Shown here: positions 52,857-61,083 of the stretch, piece after piece
Position numbering within the stretch: the first letter of the stretch is position 1
Layout: every line of letters begins with the position of its first letter
Assembly: GCA_047605865.1 (NCBI GenBank)
Contig: JASGFC010000006.1
Location: 1 to 64,000, forward strand
DNA: 64,000 bases
DNA from: JASGDC01 sp047605865
Lineage (GTDB): Bacteria > Actinomycetota > Actinomycetes > Actinomycetales > Micrococcaceae
Reading direction: 5' to 3'
Notes under the pieces: generated by a model
What the model was told of the DNA's origin: nothing
What the model saw: the letters and a program-made list of their open reading frames with translations, nothing else
The model's database searches: none
Made by a program: the position numbers and the translations under genes

Positions 52857-53546
52857 ATGACACAAAAACTTTTGAAGCGTCTTGGGGTAGATATTGATCC
52901 TGAGACGCTTTCTCTTGCCTTAACACACCGATCCTACTCTTATGAACACGGTGGAATCCCTCACAATGAACGTCTAGAGTTTCTTGGGGACTCTGTTCTT
53001 GGACTTTCCGTCACAGATCGGCTTTATCGTTCTTTCCCAGACTTAGCTGAAGGTGAACTAGCTAAGCGTAGATCTGCGGTTGTCAGTACTCAAGCTTTGG
53101 CTCAGATTGCCAAAGGAATTGATTTAGGCGAAAATATCAAGCTTGGTAAAGGCGAAGAAATGACTGACGGACGGCAAAAAGCATCAATTCTAGCTGACAC
53201 CATGGAAGCTGTTATAGGAGCAGCTTATTTAAGCTGTGGGCCTGAAAAAGCTAAGGAATTAGTACTTCGCCTGACTCAACCTTTAATTGAAAATACGGAG
53301 CATCTCATGGCTTCGCTTGACTGGAAAACCAGTATTCAAGAATTTGCAAGCTCTCAACAGCTTGGAGAAGTTGATTACCACATTAAATCCACTGGACCTG
53401 ATCATGCAAAAGCCTATGAGGCTGAAATATTTATAGCTGGTAAAAAAATCGCTACTGGTTCCGGTAGTTCTAAAAAAGAAGCTGAAAAAAATGCAGCTCA
53501 AGATGCCTGGAAACTTCTCAATAAAGATACAGAAACACAAAACTAA
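52857..53546 (+). CDS. rnc: ribonuclease III
   Basis: Cuts double-stranded RNA, including rRNA precursors. The 229 residues include the catalytic signature NERLEFLGDSVLGL (about 38-51), a second acidic pair in DTMEAVIGAAYL, and a C-terminal dsRNA-binding domain (about 155-225) ending in KKEAEKNAAQDAWKLL. It lies 21 nt after rpmF and 3 nt before mutM. Confidence 0.95.
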   Translation: MTQKLLKRLGVDIDPETLSLALTHRSYSYEHGGIPHNERLEFLGDSVLGLSVTDRLYRSFPDLAEGELAKRRSAVVSTQALAQIAKGIDLGENIKLGKGEEMTDGRQKASILADTMEAVIGAAYLSCGPEKAKELVLRLTQPLIENTEHLMASLDWKTSIQEFASSQQLGEVDYHIKSTGPDHAKAYEAEIFIAGKKIATGSGSSKKEAEKNAAQDAWKLLNKDTETQN

Positions 53547-53549
53547 TTC

Positions 53550-54359
53550 ATGCCAGAACTTCCTGAAGTCGAAACAATTAGACGTGGATTAGAACCTTGG
53601 GTTTTAAATCAGACTATCGCTGCAGTACAAATCCTAGATCAACGTTCTTTGAAAAGGCATGAAACCCCTGATTTCTCACACTTCCTTAAAGGTAAAACAA
53701 TTGAAGGTGCACATAGGCGTGGAAAATATTTATGGCTGACTTTTAAACAGCAGAGTATTGCATTAGTAATTCATTTAGGCATGAGTGGACAACTTCTAAT
53801 CCAAGCACCAGATAAAGCTATTAGTAAACATACGAAGATTATCTTGAGTTTAAGTAACAAGAAGCAATTACGTTTTGTTGATCAACGAATTTTTGGTGGC
53901 ATGTTTCTTGATCAACTTCAGCAGGGTATTCCATGCAAAATACTGCACATTGCAGCAGACCCTTTAGCAAAGGGTTTTACTCCTCCTCAGGCTAAAAATA
54001 GAGCTATTAAGAGGCTACTACTAGACCAGTCTTGGGTCTCTGGGATTGGTAATATTTATGCAGATGAATCCTTGTGGCGTGCCGGTATTAATTACAATAC
54101 ACCAGCCACGATGATTCCAGAAGACTCCTATAAAAAACTATGGGAAGCCATAAAAGAAGTACTTCAAGAAGCTATAAGTGCAGGTGGAACAAGTTTTGAT
54201 GAACTTTATGTGAAAGTTAATGGAAACTCAGGATATTTTGACAGGAAACTCAATGTTTATGGCAGAGAAGATAGTGCGTGCGCTCATTGTGGAACAGCAA
54301 TCGTGCGCGAAAAATTTATGAATCGTTCATCTTTCTTCTGTCCTCAATGTCAAAAGTAA
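53550..54359 (+). CDS. mutM: formamidopyrimidine-DNA glycosylase
   Basis: Removes 8-oxoguanine and formamidopyrimidines from DNA and cleaves the abasic site. The N-terminus MPELPEVETIRRGL supplies the catalytic Pro and Glu; RRGKYLWL carries the conserved Lys; the C-terminus has the zinc finger CAHCG...CPQCQK. Length 269 is normal. In related genomes smc comes next; here ftsY follows after only 36 nt. Confidence 0.95.
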   Translation: MPELPEVETIRRGLEPWVLNQTIAAVQILDQRSLKRHETPDFSHFLKGKTIEGAHRRGKYLWLTFKQQSIALVIHLGMSGQLLIQAPDKAISKHTKIILSLSNKKQLRFVDQRIFGGMFLDQLQQGIPCKILHIAADPLAKGFTPPQAKNRAIKRLLLDQSWVSGIGNIYADESLWRAGINYNTPATMIPEDSYKKLWEAIKEVLQEAISAGGTSFDELYVKVNGNSGYFDRKLNVYGREDSACAHCGTAIVREKFMNRSSFFCPQCQK

Positions 54360-54395
54360 AGTTTTTAGAGTACAAATCATGGAATAATAAGAAAC

Positions 54396-55556
54396 ATGCA
54401 TGAACTTCAACATCTTTTACCAGAAATTATTACTGCCCTCACTGCTTTAGTTGCCGGTGGTGGTGGCTACGCATGGTGGCGTTCCTCAAGTAAAAAGGAA
54501 GAATATCGTGAAGATGGCTCAACGCTTGTCGAGGAACGCCCAAATGCTCAAGAAGCTGAATCAACAGGGCAGGGTATTGCACAAGAGCAGCAAGTTGAAG
54601 AGAAAAAGCCTCTTAGGCGGCTCTACGATTCTCCAGAACGGCTGGATACTCGACTAAAAAGATTACGTTATCGTCTTTCACGTTCCAATAGCGTTCTTGG
54701 AAAAGGACTTTTAGCTCTCTTATCTTCAGATAAAATTACCGAAGATACTTGGGATGAGCTAGAAGAGAGCCTCTTATTGGCAGATGTGGGCGCTGATTCA
54801 AGTATTGAACTTGTTGATGGACTTCGCGAACAAGTCAGGGTTGAAGGAATAGAAAATCCGGAAGAACTACGTGGCATGCTGAAAACAGCACTGGTAAATT
54901 TAATTGACCCAAACTTGGATCGTTCACTCAAAATTGAAGGGCACCCAGCTGTTGTTTTAGTTGTAGGTGTTAACGGCGTTGGTAAAACTACAACAGTAGG
55001 TAAGCTAGCTAGAATTTACGTTGCAGAAAATAAAAAAGTACTCTTAGGTGCAGCTGACACTTTCCGTGCTGCTGCAGCTCAGCAACTAACAACGTGGGGT
55101 CAACGAGTTGGCGTTGAAACAGTAACATCTATTAAAGAGCAAGGTGGCGATCCTGCTGCAGTAGCCTTTGAAACAGTTAAACGTGGTAAAGAAGAAGGCG
55201 ATGATGTAGTGCTTATTGATACTGCCGGACGCTTGCAAAATAAAACTGGTTTGATGGATGAGCTTGGCAAATTAAAACGAGTCATTGAAAAACAATCTGA
55301 ACTAGATGAGGTCTTATTAGTCCTTGATGCAACTACAGGTCAAAATGGTTTAACTCAAGCGAAAGTCTTTGCTGAAGTAGTTAATATTACTGGTATTGTG
55401 CTCACTAAGATGGATGGCACTGCAAAGGGCGGTATTGTGATACCAATTCAACGTGAGTTAGGGGTTCCAGTGAAATTAATTGGTTTAGGTGAGGGGCCAG
55501 ATGATCTTGCCCCATTTGATCCAGAAAGCTTCGTGGACGCAATCTTAGAGCAGTAG
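54396..55556 (+). CDS. ftsY: signal recognition particle receptor FtsY
   Basis: Membrane-associated SRP GTPase receptor of 386 residues. An N-terminal hydrophobic segment (about 8-28) is followed by a charged, acidic stretch, then the N domain (about 95-180) and G domain with GVNGVGKTTTVGKLA, DTAGRL and TKMDGTAKGG. It directly follows mutM without smc, and precedes ffh, its partner, after 21 nt. Confidence 0.95.
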   Translation: MHELQHLLPEIITALTALVAGGGGYAWWRSSSKKEEYREDGSTLVEERPNAQEAESTGQGIAQEQQVEEKKPLRRLYDSPERLDTRLKRLRYRLSRSNSVLGKGLLALLSSDKITEDTWDELEESLLLADVGADSSIELVDGLREQVRVEGIENPEELRGMLKTALVNLIDPNLDRSLKIEGHPAVVLVVGVNGVGKTTTVGKLARIYVAENKKVLLGAADTFRAAAAQQLTTWGQRVGVETVTSIKEQGGDPAAVAFETVKRGKEEGDDVVLIDTAGRLQNKTGLMDELGKLKRVIEKQSELDEVLLVLDATTGQNGLTQAKVFAEVVNITGIVLTKMDGTAKGGIVIPIQRELGVPVKLIGLGEGPDDLAPFDPESFVDAILEQ

Positions 55557-55577
55557 TTTTGATATTCTAGAGGTACT

Positions 55578-57167
55578 ATGTTTAATTCTTTATCTGATCG
55601 CTTAACCAGCACTTTTAAAAACCTTCGTGGTAAGGGAAAATTAACCGAAGCTGACATTGACGGTACAGCACGAGAGATACGCCGCGCCCTTCTTGATGCC
55701 GATGTTGCTGTCCCAGTTGTTCGCGCTTTCATCGCCGATGTTAAAGAACGTGCCTTGGGCGAAGAAGTTTCAAAAGCTTTGAATCCTGGTCAACAGGTAG
55801 TGCAAATTGTCAATGAAGAACTTGTCAAAGTGCTCGGTGGTAAGACTCGAAGAGTACAGTACTCCAAAAACCCACCAACAGTCATTATGCTTGCAGGTTT
55901 GCAAGGTGCTGGTAAAACCACACTCGCTGGAAAACTAGCACACTATTTCAAGCAACAAGGGCACGCACCGCTTTTGGTTGCCTGTGACCTGCAGCGTCCC
56001 AACGCTGTTACGCAGCTTCGTGTTGTAGGTGAGCGTGCAAAAGTTGACGTATATGCGCCACATCCTGGAACAACAAGTGAGTTTGAAATTAACCATGATG
56101 GTAATCCGGTAGAAGTCGCAGAAGATGCCATCGAAATTGCCAAACTTAAACATTATGACGTTGTTATCGTCGATACGGCAGGCCGTTTGGGTATTGATGA
56201 AGTCCTTATGAAACAGGCAGCTGATATTCGTAATGCCATTGACCCAGATGAAGTACTTTTTGTTATTGACTCCATGATTGGTCAAGATGCTGTCAATACT
56301 GCCAATGCATTCCAAGAAGGTGTGGATTTTACTGGTGTAGTTCTAACTAAACTTGACGGTGATGCTCGCGGTGGTGCTGCTCTATCTGTGGCTTCTGTTA
56401 CTGGAAAACCAATTATGTTTGCCTCAACAGGTGAAAAACTAGAAGATTTTGAAGTTTTCCATCCTGATCGAATGGCTTCTCGTATTTTGGATATGGGCGA
56501 TATCCTTACTCTTATTGAGAAAGCACAAAGCAAATTCGATGCCGATGAAGCTGCCAGAATGGCAGATAAATTTGCTAAACAAGAAGATTTTGACCTTGAA
56601 GATTTCTTGAGCCAGATGCAGCAGATTAAAAAGATGGGTTCTCTCAAGAAAATCATCGGCATGATGCCTGGCGCTGCTGGTATGAAAGAGCAACTAGACC
56701 AATTTGATGAACGTGAGATGGATAGAGTTGAAGCCATCGTTCGTTCGATGACTCCTCAAGAGCGTCGTCAACCTAAGTTGATTAACGGTTCTCGCCGAGC
56801 TCGTATTGCAAAAGGTTCTGGTGTAACTGTATCTGAGGTGAATCAGTTGATGGAACGCTTTGGCCAAGCTCAGAAGATGATGCGTTCGATGGCTAAAGGT
56901 GGTGGAATGCCAGGTGTTCAAGGTATGGGGTCTATGCCTGGTGGTGGAAGCAAGAAATCTAAAGCTAAAGCTAAGAAGGGTAAAAAGAAGCCTAAATACA
57001 ATAACCCAGCTAAACAAGCTGCTTGGGAAAAAGAACAAGCAGCCAAGCGCGAAGCCGCAGCTCAACAACAATCTGGTGCTGCTTTTGGTATGCCACAAGA
57101 TATTCCTGAAGATTTCGATCCAAGCAGCTTAAAATTGCCAAAAGGTTTCGGCGGTATGTTCAAATAA
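55578..57167 (+). CDS. ffh: signal recognition particle protein Ffh
   Basis: GTPase subunit of the signal recognition particle, which targets nascent membrane and secreted proteins. The 529 residues comprise the N domain (1-85), the G domain with GLQGAGKTTLAGKLA, DTAGRLGID and TKLDGDARGG, and the Met-rich M domain (about 300-440). A Gly/Met- and Lys-rich tail of about 90 residues extends past the M domain, as in several actinobacteria. AGAGGT precedes the ATG. Confidence 0.95.
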   Translation: MFNSLSDRLTSTFKNLRGKGKLTEADIDGTAREIRRALLDADVAVPVVRAFIADVKERALGEEVSKALNPGQQVVQIVNEELVKVLGGKTRRVQYSKNPPTVIMLAGLQGAGKTTLAGKLAHYFKQQGHAPLLVACDLQRPNAVTQLRVVGERAKVDVYAPHPGTTSEFEINHDGNPVEVAEDAIEIAKLKHYDVVIVDTAGRLGIDEVLMKQAADIRNAIDPDEVLFVIDSMIGQDAVNTANAFQEGVDFTGVVLTKLDGDARGGAALSVASVTGKPIMFASTGEKLEDFEVFHPDRMASRILDMGDILTLIEKAQSKFDADEAARMADKFAKQEDFDLEDFLSQMQQIKKMGSLKKIIGMMPGAAGMKEQLDQFDEREMDRVEAIVRSMTPQERRQPKLINGSRRARIAKGSGVTVSEVNQLMERFGQAQKMMRSMAKGGGMPGVQGMGSMPGGGSKKSKAKAKKGKKKPKYNNPAKQAAWEKEQAAKREAAAQQQSGAAFGMPQDIPEDFDPSSLKLPKGFGGMFK

Positions 57168-57194
57168 CATCGTGATGTAGCTAATTAAATGAAT

Positions 57195-57349
57195 CTGACA
57201 TCATAGCTATTCTGCGTTACAATGAATAAGAACTCTTTTCATGTAAACCCTCTCACTTTGCATGAAAGTGACCATCGGAAATTTTGAATATTTGCCCCAC
57301 AAATGTTCATTAGACCCAACACTTAAAAGAAATAGGAGAGTCCACCAAC
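57195..57349 (+). promoter_or_regulatory. rpsP promoter and structured leader
   Basis: CTGACA (57195-57200), 17 bp, TACAAT (57218-57223) is a good promoter. The leader of about 120 nt can form either TTTCATG/CATGAAA (57237-57243 with 57261-57267) or TCACTTT/AAAGTGA (57253-57259 with 57265-57271), which exclude each other. GGAGAG follows just before the GTG start. Confidence 0.65.
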
Positions 57350-58165
57350 GTGGCAGTTAAAATTCGTTTAAAGCGTATTGGTAAGAAAAAAGCACCTTTC
57401 TACCGTGTAGTAATTATGGATTCACGTAATAAGCGTGATGGCCGTGCTATTGAAGAAATCGGTACATACAATCCGATGCCTGATCCTTCAGTGATTGACA
57501 TCGATTCTGATCGTGTACAGTACTGGCTTGGTGTAGGAGCTCAGCCTACCGAAGCTGCTGCTGCACTTCTTAAAGTTACTGGAGATCTTCAAAAATTTAA
57601 AGGTGAAGAAGGCGCAGAAGGCACTTACAAGACTGCAAAAGAAAAAGAAGCTTTTGTTGCACCAAGTAAAGGTTCAGTCATTGTAGATAAAGATGAAGAT
57701 GAAGATAAGTCTGAATCTACTGAAACTGATGATACTGAATCTACAGATTCAGACTCAACTGAAGATACAGATACTGATTCGACTGTAGCCACAGACGTTG
57801 AAGCTACTGAAGAAGTAGCTTCAACTGATTCAGATGAAAAGAATGCAGATAATACTGAGAATGCGTCTGCTGATACAGATGATGAAGCTGGAAAACCAGC
57901 TAAGGCTTCTAAAGATTCTGATGCCGATGATTCTGCTTCTACTACAGATTCTGAAGAAACTAACTCAGACTTGACTGTAGCTACAGACGTTGACTCAACT
58001 GAAGATACAGATACTGAAGAAGTAGCTTCAACTGATTCAGATGAAAAGAATGCAGATAATACTGAGAATGCGTCTGCTGATACAGATGATGAAGCTGGAA
58101 AACCAGCTAAGGCTTCTAAAGATTCTGATGCAGATGATTCTGAAGAAACAGAAGAAAGTAAGTAA
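57350..58165 (+). CDS. rpsP: 30S ribosomal protein S16 with long acidic C-terminal extension
   Basis: The first 90 residues or so are ordinary S16 (KIRLKRIGKKKAPFYRVVIMD, GTYNPMPDP, YWLGVGAQPTEAA). The usual protein is about 80-150 residues; this one has 271. The extra C-terminal part is rich in Asp, Glu, Ser and Thr and contains a repeated block: EEVASTDSDEKNADNTENAS and the following KPAKASKDSDADDS section occur twice, 69 residues apart. The extension would be disordered and strongly negative. GTG 57350 with GGAGAG upstream. Confidence 0.93.
   Translation: MAVKIRLKRIGKKKAPFYRVVIMDSRNKRDGRAIEEIGTYNPMPDPSVIDIDSDRVQYWLGVGAQPTEAAAALLKVTGDLQKFKGEEGAEGTYKTAKEKEAFVAPSKGSVIVDKDEDEDKSESTETDDTESTDSDSTEDTDTDSTVATDVEATEEVASTDSDEKNADNTENASADTDDEAGKPAKASKDSDADDSASTTDSEETNSDLTVATDVDSTEDTDTEEVASTDSDEKNADNTENASADTDDEAGKPAKASKDSDADDSEETEESK
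57805..57935 (+). repeat. 131-bp tandem-type direct repeat, copy 1, inside rpsP
   Basis: Identical to 58012-58142 except for one silent third-position difference (57925 C versus 58132 A). The copies start 207 bp apart, and the spacer itself contains scrambled pieces of the upstream acidic sequence. Confidence 0.92.
58012..58142 (+). repeat. 131-bp tandem-type direct repeat, copy 2, inside rpsP
   Basis: Second copy of the 57805-57935 segment, in the same reading frame. Near-identity at DNA level indicates recent duplication or ongoing conversion. Confidence 0.92.
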
Positions 58166-58167
58166 TT

Positions 58168-58416
58168 ATGCTTTCTGAAGCACTAGAGCATTTAGTAAAA
58201 GGTATTGTCGAAAATCCTGACGATGTACATGTTAATAGTCGAACAGGACGCCGAGGAGAAACGCTTACCATTAGTGTTAATCCTGAAGATTTAGGTCGAG
58301 TTATCGGTAGGCAAGGACGCATTGCAACGGCGCTGCGCACAGTCATTAACGCACTTGCTCCAGGCCAAAATGTTCGTGTAGATGTTTTGGAAACCGATGG
58401 TGGACGTCATCGTTAA
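58168..58416 (+). CDS. khpA: KH-domain RNA-binding protein KhpA
   Basis: A single-KH-domain protein of 82 residues with the GxxG loop in VIGRQGRIATALR. KhpA partners KhpB in binding many RNAs and affects cell growth in other bacteria. It follows rpsP after 2 nt, the invariant rpsP-khpA-rimM-trmD order. A terminator after it may lower expression of the genes downstream. Confidence 0.92.
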   Translation: MLSEALEHLVKGIVENPDDVHVNSRTGRRGETLTISVNPEDLGRVIGRQGRIATALRTVINALAPGQNVRVDVLETDGGRHR

Positions 58417-58427
58417 GCTTTTATGAG

Positions 58428-58460
58428 AATGTGGCTCTGCTTGAACAGGGCCACATTTTT
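58428..58460 (+). terminator. rho-independent terminator after khpA
   Basis: AATGTGGCTCTG (58428-58439) pairs with CAGGGCCACATT (58446-58457) with one bulge; Ts follow. Reads of rimM downstream may come from partial read-through or another promoter. Confidence 0.75.
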
Positions 58461-58507
58461 ATATGGTATTCATTGCTTTACTGCTTTAAAAAACAGAAAA
58501 TAAGGGT

Positions 58508-59005
58508 ATGAAAGTTAAAATAGCGCGTATTGGCAAGCCTCATGGTGTTCGTGGAGAAGTGACTGCACAGCTGTTTACTGACCAGCCTGAGCAACGTTTC
58601 AGTAAAGGTACAGTCATTGAAACCAGCAAAGATTCTACTCTTACTGTTAAAGGGCATCGTTGGAATAAAGATAGAATTCTTCTCAGTTTTGAAGAGATTA
58701 ACAATCGTAATCAAGCCGAAGAGATGCGTAATATTCTTCTTTTTGCTGAGGCTGTTGCTGCAGAAGCAAATGATGATGCTTGGTATCCTCATGAAATAGA
58801 GGGTCTAGATGTGGAGTATCAAGGAAAAAAAATTGGAACTGTCCAGCATATGGAAGTTCGTGAAGCTCAAGATTTACTCACCATTGAATTAGAAGATCAC
58901 AGAGAAGCGCTGGTGCCTTTTGTTGAAGAAATCGTGCCTGTGGTTGATATAGAACAGGGCAAGATAGAAATTACACCTCCGCAGGGATTACTTGATGAAA
59001 ATTGA
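58508..59005 (+). CDS. rimM: ribosome maturation factor RimM
   Basis: Assists 30S head assembly, binding S19. The 165 residues contain the N-terminal barrel (ARIGKPHGVRGEV) and the PRC-barrel (WYPHEIEGLDVEYQGKKIG). It overlaps trmD by 11 nt. The ribosome binding site is poor: AAGGG lies only 1 nt before the ATG. Confidence 0.92.
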   Translation: MKVKIARIGKPHGVRGEVTAQLFTDQPEQRFSKGTVIETSKDSTLTVKGHRWNKDRILLSFEEINNRNQAEEMRNILLFAEAVAAEANDDAWYPHEIEGLDVEYQGKKIGTVQHMEVREAQDLLTIELEDHREALVPFVEEIVPVVDIEQGKIEITPPQGLLDEN

Positions 59006-59687
59006 TATTATTAGTATTTTTCCTGAGTACTTGAATGGATTAAACCTTTCCTTGATTGGCAAAGCCCAACAGGACGAATTGCTAGCAATTAAGACTCATC
59101 AATTAAGAGATTTTGCGCTAGATAAGCATAAAACTGTTGATGATACACCATATGGTGGTGGAGCGGGTATGGTCATGAAAGCTGAACCTTGGGCTTTAGC
59201 TTTGGAAAACATCTTAGAGCATAAACCAGCCAAGTTAAAGCCTACACTCATCGTGCCATCACCTGCTGGAAAGTTATTTAATCAAGCAAAAGCTGAAGAA
59301 CTTTCACACAGAGACCATCTCATTTTTGCTTGTGGGCGCTATGAGGGCATTGACGAGCGTGTTTTTGAATGGGCTAAAGATTATTGTGAGGTTGAGCTAC
59401 TGAGCCTTGGAGATTATGTATTAAATGGTGGGGAAGTAGCTTCAATGGCAATGATTGAAGCTATTGTACGTTTAATACCAGGTGTTCTGGGAAATCCGGA
59501 ATCATTAGTTGAGGAGTCTCACAACGATGGTCTTCTTGAATATGCAGTTTATACCAAACCATCTTCGTGGCGTGGTCTAGGAGTTCCAGAAGAACTTTTG
59601 AGTGGGCATCATGCAAAAATTGAAAATTATCGTAGACAGCAGCAACTTAAAAGAACGCAAGAGCGTCGTCCGGATCTGCTTCATTAA
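58995..59687 (+). CDS. trmD: tRNA (guanine37-N1)-methyltransferase
   Basis: SPOUT-class enzyme that methylates G37 in tRNAs and prevents frameshifting. The 230 residues include the trefoil-knot cofactor site with CGRYEGIDERVFEW and LSLGDYVLNGGEVASM, and the hinge DTPYGGGAGMVM. ATG 58995 has AGGGA upstream; the TTG one codon before is less likely. It is followed by the long rplS leader. Confidence 0.95.
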   Translation: MKIDIISIFPEYLNGLNLSLIGKAQQDELLAIKTHQLRDFALDKHKTVDDTPYGGGAGMVMKAEPWALALENILEHKPAKLKPTLIVPSPAGKLFNQAKAEELSHRDHLIFACGRYEGIDERVFEWAKDYCEVELLSLGDYVLNGGEVASMAMIEAIVRLIPGVLGNPESLVEESHNDGLLEYAVYTKPSSWRGLGVPEELLSGHHAKIENYRRQQQLKRTQERRPDLLH

Positions 59688-59743
59688 AGTCTGACTGAGA
59701 ACAAATAAGCTTCAAAGATTCCTGATAACATCAGTGCTTACAG

Positions 59744-59942
59744 TTGGAAATTTTTCCGTGGCTGTGGCACAATATTACTTGTATGTTTTCTAGGCTATTC
59801 AGCTGCCGTGGGGGTTTGTTCAGCTAATGGAAAACATGGCAGTTAGTCCCAAAGTGATTAACTGAAAGGACATACAAAGTTGCTATAAGACAACTTGTTA
59901 CTTAAGGCCTTTAAGGACCTGCGGCGTTAAAGGAAAAATGAT
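59744..59942 (+). promoter_or_regulatory. rplS promoter and SD-sequestering leader
   Basis: TTGGAA (59744-59749), 18 bp, CACAAT (59768-59773) predicts a leader of about 160 nt. CTGCCGTG/CATGGCAG, GTCC/GGAC and AAGTTG/CAACTT are successive hairpins. CCTTTAA (59908-59914) pairs with TTAAAGG (59927-59933), which contains the ribosome binding site AAAGGA (59929-59934) 8 nt before the ATG; CTTAAGGCC...TTTAAG upstream offers a competing pairing. Autoregulation by L19 is a plausible reading. Confidence 0.55.
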
Positions 59943-60449
59943 ATGCGTACTCTTGATTTCGTAGATGAATCATCACTTCGTAGTGATATCCCTGAATTCC
60001 GCCCTGGTGATACTGTAAAAGTTCACGTTAAGGTTGTGGAAGGAAACCGTTCTCGTATTCAGGTTTTCCAAGGCCATGTTATTGCTCGTCAAGGTGATGG
60101 TCTTCGTGAAACTTTTACTGTTCGTAAAGTTAGTTTCGGTGTAGGTGTTGAACGTACTTTCCCAGTACATTCACCTATTATTGACAAAATTGAAGTTGCA
60201 GCACATGGTGACGTCCGTCGTGCCAAGCTATATTACTTGCGTGATCTTCGTGGTAAAGCTGCAAAAATTCGTGAGAAGCAAGAAGATGTTGCTGCTGCAA
60301 AAGCAAAGAAAGCTCAACACACTGTAGCTAAGAAAGCTGATTCTTCTCAGGATGAAGATGTTGCTGAGACTCCACAAAAATCTCAAGCTACACAAACAGC
60401 TACAGTGCAAGATGCACCAGCTGAAGCTACTGAAACTGAAGAGAACTAA
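59943..60449 (+). CDS. rplS: 50S ribosomal protein L19
   Basis: Bridge protein at the subunit interface. Residues 1-115 are ordinary L19 (FRPGDTVKVHVKVVEGNRSRIQ, FPVHSPIIDKIEV, AKLYYLRDLRGKAA). The usual length is about 115; this one has 168, with a Lys/Ala-rich and then acidic Thr/Glu-rich tail, echoing the S16 extension. AAAGGA precedes the ATG, inside a possible hairpin. Confidence 0.95.
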   Translation: MRTLDFVDESSLRSDIPEFRPGDTVKVHVKVVEGNRSRIQVFQGHVIARQGDGLRETFTVRKVSFGVGVERTFPVHSPIIDKIEVAAHGDVRRAKLYYLRDLRGKAAKIREKQEDVAAAKAKKAQHTVAKKADSSQDEDVAETPQKSQATQTATVQDAPAEATETEEN

Positions 60450-60458
60450 CGTTCACTG

Positions 60459-61067
60459 ATGCTTTTAGAACGTCAGGGTAGTAAACCTTGGCGTTCTTTT
60501 TGTGTTTTCTTACTTGGTGTTGCCATTGCTTTTTGCGCTCGATATATCTTTACCCATACTTTTTATATTCCTAGTAGTTCAATGGAACCAACGGTTTCAG
60601 AAGGGCAACGTGTATGGATTAGCCCAAGTGCGAAACAATACAAAAGGGGCGATATTATCGTGTTTAAATCTAGTGTTGATTTTGATAATGGCGGAACTCC
60701 TTCTCGAAGTAGTAGCAATGCCTTCCTGCAGTGGTTAGGTTTTGAAAAGAGAAACAATCAGTATCTCAAACGTATCATTGGGGTTGGTGGCGATAAAATT
60801 TCCTGTGATGCTATTGGCAAACAAATGACTTTGAATGGGCAAGTTGTTAGTGAACCTTACCTTGAACCCAGTAAAGAACTCTGTCAATCAGTTTTCCACG
60901 TAGAAGTACCTTCTGATCATTATTGGGTCGAAGGAGATAACAGAGATCACTCCTCAGATTCTCGCTCGCATTTAGGGAGTCCAGGTGGTGGTTTTATCGA
61001 TCAAGACGATGTCATTGGTCAAGCTCAAAGGATCATTTTTCCTTTAAGTCAGCAAAAGAAACTATAA
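60459..61067 (+). CDS. lepB: type I signal peptidase (first copy)
   Basis: Membrane protease that removes signal peptides. The 202 residues contain one N-terminal helix (about 15-32), catalytic Ser41 (SSSMEP), Lys104 (YLKRIIGVGGD), and the later EGDNRDHSSDSR motif. Only one membrane anchor is apparent. Followed 16 nt later by a second copy; tandem signal peptidases are common in this phylum. Confidence 0.92.
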   Translation: MLLERQGSKPWRSFCVFLLGVAIAFCARYIFTHTFYIPSSSMEPTVSEGQRVWISPSAKQYKRGDIIVFKSSVDFDNGGTPSRSSSNAFLQWLGFEKRNNQYLKRIIGVGGDKISCDAIGKQMTLNGQVVSEPYLEPSKELCQSVFHVEVPSDHYWVEGDNRDHSSDSRSHLGSPGGGFIDQDDVIGQAQRIIFPLSQQKKL

Positions 61068-61083
61068 CAGCTAGAATGGAACT

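Noticed and set aside
59938..59945. ATG at 59938 as the rplS start
   Set aside because: It is in another frame; the L19 sequence begins at ATG 59943, with the ribosome binding site 8 nt upstream.
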